Under the pieces are notes generated by a model. The model ran no database searches. It had not been told where the DNA came from and was given only the letters and a program-made list of their open reading frames with translations. From NCBI GenBank assembly GCA_947650365.1, contig OX393557.1:2040138-2104137 (forward strand): a DNA stretch of 64,000 nt, written 5' to 3'. Of the stretch, positions 1-10,835 are shown one piece after another (within the stretch, counting starts at the first letter, position 1; the number at the start of each line of letters is the position of its first letter). This stretch comes from Chamaelirium japonicum (Eukaryota > Streptophyta > Magnoliopsida > Liliales > Melanthiaceae). A program made the position numbers and the translations under genes.

Positions 1-59
1 AACAGGTGGTAGCTGTGCAAGGTCAAGGGAGAGCAGTCGGGGCAATGGAGGAGGTGACC

Positions 60-1043
60 TGTAACATCCCAAAAATATTAATGATTAATATAATATAATA
101 TAAGGAATTTTTTGTATAAATTTTGAAATAAAAATCGGACCATGCCATTGCATCCATCTCGTCGAAACAATCAAAAACCCTATACAAACTTTTACGTTTT
201 GAGCACGTTTAGAACATTTAAAAAATTAAAGAAAAAAATGACCAATGTAAGGTTTTGAACTAGGGACCTATCAGCAAAGTCTTATCTCTTTCCCCTCTAA
301 CCAGAAAACCCTTAAAACTTTTCATTCTAAATCACAGAAACTAAATATTTGTAGTGGGAGGGGAAGTCCAAAAGACAGCTAACCTGGGTGTGGGGCTAGC
401 CTTGGCTGAGGCCAAAAAGTATCCTGGGTGTAGGTCTAGCCTAGTCTTGTAACTAAAAGTAACCTGGGTGTGGGGCTAGCCCTGGCTGAGGCCAAAAAGA
501 AACCTAGGTATGGGACTAGCCTTGTTTCAGACAAAAAGTGCCCGGGTATGATTGTGATTCCTATACTGGTTTGAGCCTAAAAGGGAATCGGATGATCAAT
601 GAATTTTAAATTACTATTAATATTCATATAAACTATTTTCTTCAGTACATTTACCATGAATGAACTAGGTTTAATAGGTAAGTCAGTGGATTAGACTCAC
701 CCCCCTATAGGTGTTATGATCCCTACAGAGACTGACCCTACAAGACAAGGAGAGGAACGAATAGAGAACGAACCAGAGGGGATCGAAGATCCGCTATACA
801 CTCCATATTATGAGGATGCGAGAGCGGAGATGTGAAGAGTGGAAGATTCTAGATGACGTGTTAAAGCTTTAAGTTTTTAGATATCGAGCCATGTATCAAA
901 CTTTTATATTATAATACATGGTTATTAATAAAAGAGGCTCAAGTGATTCCATAGTTGATGGGATTTATTTTATATCAAGTTTCTCTTCTAACACCCCAGT
1001 GTTATATGGGTTGATTAAATCCGTAAAATACCGGGGAGTTACA
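60..1043 (+). repeat. 5' LTR of element A, internally deleted
   Basis: Begins TGTAACATCCC and ends GGGGAGTTACA, right before the primer site. It matches the 3' LTR at both ends but is 984 bp against 2378 bp. The copies part after the shared 'cagctaacc' at about 384 and rejoin inside a ~40-bp minisatellite of 'cctgggtgtggggctagcc' type (385-540). The missing block holds the TATA box seen in the 3' copy, so this LTR has probably lost its promoter. Confidence 0.9.
385..545 (+). repeat. ~40-bp minisatellite in the LTR of A
   Basis: Four degenerate units of the form 'cctgggtgtggggctagcctt..gctgaggccaaaaag' in tandem. The 3' LTR has the same array at about 46010-46215 with further variant units containing 'ctgtccctggcttg'. 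Confidence 0.7.
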
Positions 1044-1046
1044 ACT

Positions 1047-1058
1047 TGGTATCAGAGC
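1047..1058 (+). other. Primer binding site of A (tRNA-Met type)
   Basis: The sequence tggtatcagagc lies three bases after the 5' LTR end and is the usual plant complement to the 3' end of initiator tRNA-Met. Confidence 0.88.
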
Positions 1059-1185
1059 CTAGGTAATAGGTCCTAGAAATTAAAATTTATTAGTAAGAAG
1101 GGCATCGATATGATAGCCACATAATTTAGTTACATACGTTTCAATTAAACTTATGAATTAAAAATTCCCTTTATTTAATACAGTC

Positions 1186-1401
1186 ATGAAGTCGAAAATT
1201 ACTGAAGATAGCTCATCAGGAGTAAGGATAAAACCTAAGAAAAAAAAAATTATAAAGTCAAAGTGGGAGAAGAAACTAGCTACCCCTAATAAAAATGAGA
1301 CTGTTTTCTCAAAACGTTACCGATGTATCTATGGAAAAGTGGGCGATGAGAACCGTTGCGAACACCTAATGTTTTTCAAAATAGTAGTTGGCTATATGTA
1401 G
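1186..1401 (+). pseudogene. Small lysine-rich ORF in the A leader, unrecognised
   Basis: 71 codons between primer site and gag, very rich in Lys at the N-terminus (a KKKK run near residue 18). It resembles no domain known to me. It may be the decayed N-terminal part of gag, because gag similarity begins only near 1500, or it may be leader sequence. It is AT-rich like the rest of A's interior. Confidence 0.3.
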
Positions 1402-1465
1402 AATGAAAAGAAAAGTTATTTATAATAAATGAACGTGTTTAACCTTCATATGTATTTGAAGAGTT

Positions 1466-2402
1466 TTGTTCATTTATATTTTCAGAAAAATAAATTCATT
1501 CGAAAACTCTACTCCAAATAAAGACCTAACCAAGATGTTAGGAGCTTTACATCAACTGATAGAAAAGATGAACTCCTCCAAGGATAATTCAAGGATGGGA
1601 GTTATCTTAAAAGAATTCAAGGAATTAAAACCCCCTGCATTTACGGGAGAATCGGATCCTCTGATTGTAGATAGATGGCTAAAGCAAATAGGAAAAATAT
1701 TAGAGACTTTGAAGGCAACGGATGAACAGAGAGTCACTTTAGCTACATATATGTTAGAAGGAGAAGCAGATTACTGGTGGGATTCTGTCAAGAGGACCCA
1801 AACTAATTTCACTTAGGAGGAGTTTATCAAAGTTTTTTTGAAAAAATATTTCTCAGATGCTGCCAAAGATAAAATGATTGCGGAATTCTTAGAACTTTAC
1901 CAAGGGAAGCTTAGTGTTTCCCAGTATGAAGCCACGTTTACTGATCTGTCACGTTTTGCCCAGTATTTAATAGCCACTGAAGAACTGAAGTCCAAAAGGT
2001 TTGAATCCTCATATTTGAACCAGAGTGGCGGTACTCCGTATTCGAAAATATGGAGAACTAGTACAAACTGCTTTAGTGGCAGAACGAGAATGGGTGGAAA
2101 CTCAAAAAATATTTGAAAAGAATAGACTGAAAAGGAGTACACCATCGATAGAGTCAAATAAAAGACCAAAGATACAAGAGTTTTCAGCAAGGATGGGTGG
2201 TCCTCCAATATCTACGCGACCTCAGACTTGCTTCACATGCGGATCGCGAGATCATTTTCAACGATACTGTCCTCGCTTGAATGGTAACATTCCAACCAGA
2301 CCTCCTTTGCGAAATGCTCCACAAGTACCTGTGGCTTGCACTGCTCAAAATCAAAAGGAGCCTCGAAAAGCCTTTGTAATATCTACAAAGGAAGAATCAA
2401 AT
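1466..2402 (+). pseudogene. gag: gag of element A, broken, cut off by insertion B
   Basis: Translates to a typical Ty3/gypsy capsid region (PPAFTGESDP, then EADYWW about 100 residues in), followed by a matrix/capsid tail and a zinc knuckle CFTCGSRDHFQRYC (CX2CX4HX4C) at about 2230-2272. There is an in-frame TAG at 1814-1816 where the family normally has Trp, and a frameshift between about 2000 and 2030. The reading frame then runs until it is cut at 2410 by B, shortly before the protease. The protein would assemble the cytoplasmic virus-like particle; this copy cannot be made intact. Protease sequence resumes beyond 42909. Confidence 0.85.
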
Positions 2403-2712
2403 GACGTCATTATAGACACACAAATTTTGTCTGACCCGGACCCGACTGGCATGCACCTATGCGAAGGCAAACTCGACATACACTCGGGCCCGGACCCGAC
2501 TTGCATGCACCAATACGGATGCAAACCTGACGCGCACTCGGACCCGGACCCAGACCCGAACTCAACTTGCATGCACCGACTCAAAAAGGGAAACCAGACC
2601 CGACCCGCACCAAACAAGAGGCCAGGTGGGCCCATCCCCTAGTGGGGCACACCCGGCCCCCCTTCTTGAAACCCGAGCCCCCTACTCACGGGTAGGGGGT
2701 AGTCGGCCATGC

Positions 2713-2805
2713 AAGGAAAAGAAAAAAAGAAAAAAAAGAAAGAAAGAAAAGTAAAGAAAAGAAAGAAGGAAAAGGAAAGAAAAGAAGAAAAAGGAAAGAA
2801 AGACC
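2713..2805 (+). repeat. Polypurine (GAAA/AAGA) microsatellite in the B LTR
   Basis: About 90 bp of nearly pure purines. The 3' LTR equivalent at 41141-41305 is much longer, with additional 'gaaaatgaaagaaaag' units. This accounts for much of the length difference between the two LTRs. ORFs rich in Lys or Phe/Ser across it are artefacts. Confidence 0.8.
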
Positions 2806-3087
2806 GCCATGCACGGAGGGAGGTTTCGTATGACGTCCACTTACACGTGGATCTGCACCGATCCCTCGATCCGACGGACAAGAAGAAGAGTCGGGTCGCC
2901 ATCGATTTTATGTGCAAGATTCAAATAAATTCAAAGAAGATTGAGCGATAACTACTCCGCCAGAAAAGGAAGGCAAATAAAGGTTTATTCCTCTCTTCAA
3001 TGGAAGAATAAATCTTGGGGTAATTATGGGAGAGATATTAAAAGGATTTAAATAAACTTTCCATATCTCTCCCCTCCCCCCTTCACC

Positions 3088-3095
3088 TATAAATA
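3088..3095 (+). promoter_or_regulatory. TATA box of the B 5' LTR
   Basis: 'cacctataaataaagg' after a C-rich stretch. The same motif stands at 41587-41594 in the 3' LTR, so the position is conserved between copies. Confidence 0.65.
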
Positions 3096-4412
3096 AAGGG
3101 GAAGGGGGAAGGCTCAAGGGGTCAAAGAGATCAGAAGCTGAAGACAAAGCGAGGAAGCTCTGCAGAAGAGAAGACGCGCTCTTCATCGACCCAAGGCTTC
3201 ACGAGGCACGGGCAAGCCTATCCCTTCGGGAGCAACTTAGTCCATTGAAAGCCCTCATCAATGTGAAGACCCTTGCACAAGAAGATCAAGCCGTCGACTC
3301 CGTCCATGAAGAAGAAAGCTTTCGGATAAGAAGAGCCCTTCGACTCCGAAGACACCAGAAGCAAAGGCCGGTGAAGAAGATCGGAGTGGCACCACCTCGT
3401 CGTCTCCAACAAGCCTTCGACTCCGATCAAGCCCAAAAGCCCGAAGAAGAAGATCGAAGCATCATCACCCCATCGCCTTTGATAAACATCCAATCCATCC
3501 ACGATGAAGAAAGCTTGGAGAGGAACACCCGAAGCGTCGCTACACCCGTCGTCTTCAAAGCAAAGCCAACGCTACAACCATCGCACGGAGCTCGGTGCCA
3601 CCCTCGTCGTCTTCAAAGGTGCCCTTCGACTCCGATCATGCCAAAGAAGCCCGGAGAAGAAGAAAAGTCGAGCCGACACCTAAACCGTCAAGGAAGCCAG
3701 AAGCACTGAAGAAGTAGCCATTGCCGTTCGAAAAGAAGATCAAGTCAACGCCGAAGCAAAAACCCACACAAGAAGCCAAAGTAAAAGCTCCGGTAAAGTC
3801 CGCGCCAAAGCAACGCAAGTGCCATAGTCAAGCAACTTCGCCAGTCACAAGTAAAAGCACTGCAAGGTCTAGCCGATACGACGCGAAGTCCGAAACAGTG
3901 AAAGCATCGCAAGTCTCCCCCGTCTACGTTCAAGTGCAAGCGCCAAAGCAAAGCAAGAGCCAGAGCCATGCCAAAGCCAAGCCAAAGTCGAAAGCCAAAG
4001 CTAAAGCCGATACCAAAAGCACGATCGACACCGCGAACCGACAATCAAGGACGCTGAGGTCAAGCAAGGATTGAGGAAGACACGAAGACCGAGGAACGAA
4101 GCCAAAAACCCCTTAGCCGAGAAAGCACGAAGCACGGAAGGGATAAAAGCAATAGCGGATATTCCTTAGCCTCTCAAAAACCCTCACCCTGTAAAGACCT
4201 CTGTCCTGGGCAACCCCTTCAGAGCTCTCACACGAATACCACATGAAGACGCGGATCAAAGGGACCCTCTAGAGGATCTCTCCCACAATCTCTTGATCAA
4301 TATTCGTCGCACCCGGCTCACCACCCCCGAGCCCCCGGGTCCCGACACTCTTGTAATCTTCGTGTGCTTGCAATGAAGACGACCTAGATCTTTTTCTGCG
4401 CATACAGATTTC

Positions 4413-4430
4413 TGGCACGCTCGGTGGGAC
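4413..4430 (+). other. Putative primer binding site of B
   Basis: 'tggcacgctcggtgggac' starts six bases after the LTR end, at the expected place and with the TGG start typical of plant Ty3 primer sites. I do not assign the tRNA. Confidence 0.6.
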
Positions 4431-4478
4431 CTTCTCTCCTATCTTCCGTACGTCTGAAGGAGTTGCTTCAAGTTCGCC

Positions 4479-4905
4479 ATGGCCGGGACAAACAACGATG
4501 TGTTTGCTCCAAGCCTCTCACCAATCGCCGAGTCTCCTCTACTCCGACACGGTGGTCCAGTAAACCCGGAGGGTGATGCTCCCCCGATGGTGCACATCTA
4601 CACTCGGCGTACTCAAACTTTTGCGGATGTCTTTATGCCAGAAATCGTTGCCAAAGATGCTCGCCAAAGCACCGACGAGGCCTTGGTGCATGAAAAAACA
4701 AGCTTTGATCCTAGAGTCCATATCTAGAAGTTTAGGGAGGACCAGCCCCAACCCCGAGCCCGTTCGGGTTCTCCAATGAATGTTGCACCTCCTCTACAGG
4801 GGGCAAACATCTATCATCAACCAAAAGCAAGTCGGCGCAACTACATCTCCAACGATGATGGCGAGGATGCAAGCATGCAACATCGGGACGTCCTCCGTCA
4901 TCATC
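4479..4905 (+). pseudogene. gag: gag of element B, N-terminal part, cut by copia insertion C
   Basis: Opens at an ATG 72 bases after the LTR end (MAGTNNDVFAPSL). The frame runs with one in-frame TAG at about 4725 (after VHI) to 4905, where C begins. Across the C insertion the frame is kept: 4905 joins 14741 without a shift once C and one copy of its TCATC duplication are disregarded. No domain is visible in this N-terminal segment; the capsid homology lies in the second part. Confidence 0.75.
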
Positions 4906-6852
4906 TGTTGGAATTGGATCTGCTAATCAGAGTCGCAGCGGAAGCAAAATAAAGATCTGAAGATCATACGGTGTATGTTTCATTACAATTAATTCTACAA
5001 AACAATCTACATGCAAATCTATAATCTTAGCATATGTGCGGACACCCTAGAGGCATACTACGATCTACGGAAGACATGCATGCATCTAGTTAGATGTTTA
5101 GAATCATCATACCTTATGGCTCTATGATCCGGAGAGGATGGAACGATAAAGAACCGCCTTGAATCACAAGGGAAACTGTCGGATAGCACCTTGTCATTTG
5201 CGAATTGAAGAATCCTCGAAATCCCGTCTCTGAGTGCAAGGACTACGAGCCGACGGAGGAATCCATTGCGAAGACAATGGCGATCCGGTAGGTTTCCTCC
5301 TTCTCTTTCTCTCTTCTTCCTTCTCCTTCCTTCCTCTTCCTTCTCCCTTCTTTTTCCTCTCTTTTCCTTGGTCGAAACCACAAAGGAGGAGGCTATAAGG
5401 GGGTTCCGATTTTCTGGAGGAGAGGGAGCCATAGGGCCGGCCCTCCCTCTCCCTATTCTCTTATAGGGCCAGTCTCCCATGGCTTCAAGGAAGCTAGGGC
5501 CGGCCCTAGATAGATTAGGATAGAGGGGGGTCGGTTTTTAGCGATTTCCAGTGTCTATCGTGAAGACTGGATGAAAACGCCCTTCACGAAAAGTGGAAAA
5601 CTAAAAGAGAGACTGAGTGAGGTGCGCTACTCGGAATCGAGTTCCGTCAGCACCTATGAGCTCCTGGAATTATTTTGCTCATTCTAAGATTCATATTCAA
5701 TATGTTCTGAGCCATATTTCAGTATTTATCAAAATACCCCTACGGCCCGTAACACATGTGAATTAGGTTCTTAGGCTCCGGGCTTGCGCACCATCGCGCT
5801 ACTTCGCATCCAACGTATCCAAATAGGAACAATTCCTATACGCAATGACAAAGTAGAACCTTCAGGGTTCGGGATCTCTAGCTCCAACCGGATCCCTGAT
5901 TAACTATTCTGGTGAGACACCGAAAGTTCCGTTAATCAGCCCTAATCCGATTAACCCGCATAGCCACCCAGAGTGCGACACGAGTTGAACTCTAGCGATC
6001 CTAAACTTATGTTACTCCCTCGTAACCCTATTCTTTACTATACTTCGATAATCCTTAGTCCCTCCAATTACTGGTGCCATGATGCGACTCGGGCGGTGGG
6101 GAGCACCGTCAGATCCCGATCGATCATCTGATTAGGAATTGATGACTTGTCATCTATAACACTACACACCTTCCGGTGCTATGCCGACCATTCGGAACAT
6201 CGTCAGCCATAATGACAACCACCAGGCCTGGGTTAACTGTGTGGATAGATTGACTCATCAAAACGCACCCATCCAATACTGGACGTCGCATAACCTGTAG
6301 GGATTACATGTTACTCAAGCGCCAGCTGGGTAACCCAACGTACCGTGGTATTGGACTATAAAAGGTTTGCACACGTTGGCACATCAAAGCACCACCCAAC
6401 TGGTTGGCCCAGTGAATATGGTCCCTCAGGGTTAAGGACAGATTATCTATAGTAGTAAGACGGTTTATGCACCAGTGTCTGAATCACTGAACTGTGCACC
6501 GTCTTGGTTCCTGTTCAACACGATCATCGTGCTTGGTCAGGTGAATGGGAATCCCACGTTCCTGTGGTGGAGACTTCACCATATCCTCTACATGCCAACA
6601 GCTTGTTCTCGGTGAAGCGACCGGCATCACCTCAGCTGTGAACTAGTTCTAGGTCTATACAGAACTAGACCACTGGGTCTCCCAAGTATGGATCCTCCAT
6701 GTGCCTCAGTGGCCTACTGTGTTCCCTAGGGTCCTTTTATTATATGAGTATTATCATACACCATAGTAGTATTCTAATTAAAGAAATAACCAAAGTCATC
6801 TTTATTAATGTTAATACAGAAATTCCACGCTAAGGACACACGAGCTACAACA
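4906..6852 (-). repeat. 3' LTR of element C
   Basis: 1947 bp with inverted ends TGTTG/CAACA. It carries a minus-strand TATA-like CTATAAGAG at about 5458-5466, a CT-rich run 5290-5370, and paired GGCCGGCCC palindromes near 5430 and 5500. It is readily alignable to the right LTR throughout, with scattered substitutions (several percent by eye). Confidence 0.92.
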
Positions 6853-6853
6853 A

Positions 6854-6868
6854 TCTCCCACTTGGCCT
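6854..6868 (-). other. Polypurine tract of C
   Basis: On the minus strand AGGCCAAGTGGGAGA abuts the 3' LTR, the standard plus-strand primer position. It overlaps the pol stop codon at 6867-6869. Confidence 0.75.
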
Positions 6869-9800
6869 AGCGGGGAACAACAGTCTTAACTCCTATTGCA
6901 TCCACGTGCTTTTCAAAAGCCTTGGTCGGTAACGCCTTTGTGAAAGGGTCCGTCATTTTATCTACAGACACCATCTGAGTTACTGCAACCTCCCCTCGCT
7001 TCTGCAAGTCCCGGATAATGTAGTATTTCCGCTCGATATGCTTGCTCTTCTGGTGATATCTTGGCTCATTGGATTGTGCTACCGCTCCACTATTGTCACA
7101 GTAAAGGACAATAGGATCTTGAGCTCCCAGTACGCATCCTAAGTCCGTGAGGAACTTCTTGAGCCACACCGCCTCCTTAGCTGCTTCACACGCCGCAACG
7201 TACTCAGCCTCTGTCGTCGAATCTGTGATACATCCCTGCTTCACGCTCCTCCAACTGACAGCTCCTCCTCCTAATGAAAATACAAACCCTGACGTCGATC
7301 TTCTAGATTCCGGATCTGACGCAAAGTCAGAATCCGTATATCCAATCGGCATCAGTTCCTGTGAAGAGTAAACTAACTCATAATCTCTCGTCCTACGGAG
7401 ATACTTGAGTATACTTTGCACAGCAGTCTAGTGCCCTGGACCCGGATTTGACTGATACCTGCCCATTATGCCTACTGCATAGCATATATCTGGTCTCGTG
7501 CACTGCATAGCATACATCAGACTCCCTACAACCGAAGCATAAGGTATCTTCTGCATCTCTGCCCTCTTCTCAGGAGTCTTAGGACCCTGATCCTTGGACA
7601 ACTTCATTCTATGTCTGAATGGAACCAGTCCCTTCTTGGAGTTGTGCATACTAAATTTGACCAAGATAGTATCTATATAGGCTGACTGTGATAGCGAGAG
7701 AGTCTTGTTCTGGCGATCTCAAGTTATCTTGATCCCCAGAACATAACTCGCTTCACCCAGGTCTTTCATGTCAAATTGAGAGGATAACCACACCTTCACT
7801 GTAGACAACGTTCCAATATTGTTTCCAATGAGAAGGATATCGTCTACGTAAAATACTAGAAAAACTACTGCAGTCTTATCGCTCCTTTTATAAATATATG
7901 GTTCATCCATGTTCTGCTCAAATCCATAAGACTGGATAGCCTGATCAAAACGCATGTTTCAACTTCTGGATACTTGCTTCAGTCCATAAATATACCTTTG
8001 CAACTTGCATACAAGACTTTCCTGACCTTTTGCGACAAAGCCTGGAGGCTGAGACATGTAGTTGTCTTCTTCCAAATCCCTATTGAGGAATACGGTCTTG
8101 ACGTCCATTTGCCAGATCTCCCAATCATAATGGGCTGCAATGGACAAGAGAATCCGGATAGACTTAAGCATAGCCACTGGCAAAAAGGTTTCGTCATAGT
8201 CGATCCCTTCTTGCTAGGTATAACTCTTAGCGACTAGTCTAGCTATGTAAGTCTTAACGGTACCATTCGGACCTCTTTTTCTTTTGTACACACACTTACA
8301 CCCAACAGGTTTAATGTTGTGAGGCGGTGTTACAAGTGTCCAGACCGAGTTTTGGGACATCGATATCAGTTCTGCCTCCATGGCTTCCTGCCATGCTGCA
8401 TGGTCAGAGGATACTATCGCTTCGTCATAGTTCAGAGGATCATCCTCCTGAAACTCTGGATCCACCATAAAGGCTTTTCCAATTTATCTATCAGGAGCAC
8501 TTGTGGTCCTCCCACTGCGACGAGCCTGCGGTGGTCCCATAGGAGTCGATTCTACAGTATCGTTTATCTTAGTCGTATCGGCTCCCACTATGCTTTCTGT
8601 CTGCTTACTCCCATCAGTACCAAGCAATTCTTCAATAACTACTTTACTGGTGGGCTTATGGTCTATTAAATAATCCTGGTCCAGGAATACAGCGTTCGTC
8701 GAGACGACAACCTTTCTATCCTCAGGATCATAAAATAAACCACCCTTTGTCCCTTTTGGATACCCAACGAACAGACATACCTTAGTTTTTGACTCCATTT
8801 TATCTCGCTTGTCCTTCCGCACATGTGCTGGATAACCCTAAATCCTAAAGTGCTGTAGGCTTGGCTTTCGCTTCAACCACAGCTCCCAAGGAGTTAGGGG
8901 TACTGACTTTGATGAAACAAAGTTCAAAGTATATGCTGCCGTCTCTAGGGCATATCCCCAAAAACTAGGTGGCAATGTTGCATAACTCATCATAGTCCGA
9001 ACCATGTCTAACAAAGTTCGGTTTCTCCTTTCAGATACACCGTTTTGTTGTGGTGTCCCTGGTGTAGTCAACTGGGATACGATCCCATGCTCACACAGGT
9101 ACCCAATAAATTCATCTGATAGGTATTTGCCTTCTCGATCCGATCGAAGAGACTTGATGTTTTTACCCGTCTGCTTTTCTGCTTCAGCTCTGAACTCCTT
9201 GAACTCATCAAAGGATTCAGACTTCCGCCGCATTAGGTATATGTATCCAAACCTTGAGTGATCATCCGTGAAGGTGATGAAATATTCAAAGCCTCCTATA
9301 GCACGGACACTTATGGGCCCACATACATCAGTGTGTACCAACTCTAATACCTCCTTAGATCTGCTACCTTTGGCTCGGAAAGATCTTTTAGTCATCTTGC
9401 CTTCCAGGCAAGACTCACACGTCGGTAGGCTTTCTGAAACATCTGGACTTAAAAGTCCTACCTTAACCAACCTGTGAATCCGGTTTGAGGCTATGTGTCC
9501 AAGCCTTAGATGCCAAAGGAGTGTTGGGTTATCTGAGGGATTTTTTCTTTTAGAAGAATTAACTACACATGCTTCAGTTATGTTATCCTGCTTATGATTA
9601 GAGTTAATTACATAGAGACCATTCTGTGTCTTTCCCTTACAAACAAAGGAACCATTCAATTTAATTGATACACCAGAAGCATCAAATAAAACTAAAAAAC
9701 CTTTATTATTCAATAAGAAAACATAAATTAAATTTTGTCTCAAGGATGGTACATAAAGTATGTCTCTAAGTAATAAACTTCTTCCATCAAGAAACTGCAA

Positions 9801-10835
9801 GACGACATCTCCAACTGCTTCGGCCTCTGCCACGGCCTTAGTTTCCATGCTTAGGATCATCTCCCCATCACCCAGTTTTCTTGCCTTCTTGAATCCCTGC
9901 AAATTATTGCTAGCATGGTTAGTGGAACCAGAATCCATAATCCATGAAACTGGAGAACAACTGGATGTTATAAGGGATTCCACTATGTGGATTTGAGATA
10001 TACCTGTCTCAGCCTTCTTGGGAGCCGCACGGTAGTCGCCCTTCCAGTGCCCCTTCTTGCTGCATCGGAAACATTTTCCTTTGGCCTTCGCCGGACTATT
10101 CTGCTTAGGAACCTGCAACTGCACCTGGCCCATCTTCACGGGCTTCTTAGACTTTCTTTTCTGAAACTTGCCTTTGGCTTTCAGAGAAGAATTCCGCTCT
10201 ACGTTCAGGGATTGGGCTCCTGCCTTCATCCCGTCCTTTGCCGTTTAGAGCGCCGCTAGGAGCTCTGCATTAGATGTCTCCAACTGGTTAAGGTTAAAGT
10301 TGGTAACGAAGCCCTCAAACGCTCCTGACAAAGACGCGAGGAAAATGTCGGTCTGGATCTCCGCATCCAAGATGACATCGAAGGAACCAAGCTCGTTCAC
10401 ATAGCCAAACAATTTCAGCATATGATCCCGAACTAAAGTCCCCTCTGCCATCTTCGTGGACACCAATTTCTTAATGGTCAGGTAATGAGTTATCCGATTA
10501 CGACCCTCGAACATTTCCTTTAGGTAGAGCATCATGTCTGAAGCAAAGGCCATGTCTTCGACTTGCTTCTGAAGGACGGTCTGCAAGGATGCCACTATGT
10601 AGCACTTGTACATCTCATCAGCATCTAGCCAGTCTTTCCATTCCTTCAACTGAGCCTCAGTTGCACTTGGTCCCGGCATGGTCGGTTGAGGGGTACTTAG
10701 GGTAATTGTGTGTTTGCCAACCCTTAGGACGAGCATCAAGTTACGCTTCCAGTCCTCGTAGTTTGGTCCTGTAAGTTTGTTATCAATAACTATGGAGGCA
10801 AGGGGGTCAAGCTTGGTCATGATTTCTGTAAACAA
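6867..10835 (-). pseudogene. gag-pol: gag-pol polyprotein of copia element C, one frame with seven stops
   Basis: A single minus-strand frame runs 10835 to 6867 with no frameshift. In order: gag (LTGPNYEDWKRNLM near the start), a zinc knuckle CFRCSKKGHWKGDY whose last Cys is replaced by Tyr (about 10030-10075), protease (WIMDSGSTNHA, about 9940), GAG-pre-integrase (LWHLRLGH), integrase with a DDE triad (HTDVCGP, FTDDHSRF, NGVSERRNR), RT with YVDDILL (about 7850) and RNase H with GYTDSDFASD (about 7340). Stops lie at 10245-10247, 8838-8840, 8484-8486, 8214-8216, 7959-7961, 7719-7721 and 7428-7430. Each can be explained by one C-to-T or G-to-A transition. Without these stops the length would be normal for copia (about 1320 codons). 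Confidence 0.93.

Larger units (their letters stand above)
2411..4406 (+). repeat. 5' LTR of element B
   Basis: Begins 'tatagacaca' (a decayed TGTAGACACA, compare 40843) and ends 'gcgcataca'. It has a diverged GACCCG-rich repeat in the first 130 bp, a purine-only tract at 2713-2805, a TATA box at 3088-3095 and a lysine/alanine-coding-looking AAGCCAAAG region near 3950-4010. The loss of the 5' TG end would impair integrase recognition. Confidence 0.9.

Noticed and set aside
1..59. Coding end of an older element joined to 46729 across A
   Set aside because: A short open frame exists across the joint, but 59 bases are too few to identify a family.
2709..2951. Lysine-rich ORF and its Phe/Ser-rich antisense
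   Set aside because: Reading of the polypurine microsatellite, different in length in the other LTR.
3245..4074. Lys/Ala/Ser-rich ORFs in the B 5' LTR (and 41772-42541)
   Set aside because: They lie within LTR sequence, arise from repeated AAGCCAAAG text, and are not in a single conserved frame between the two LTRs.
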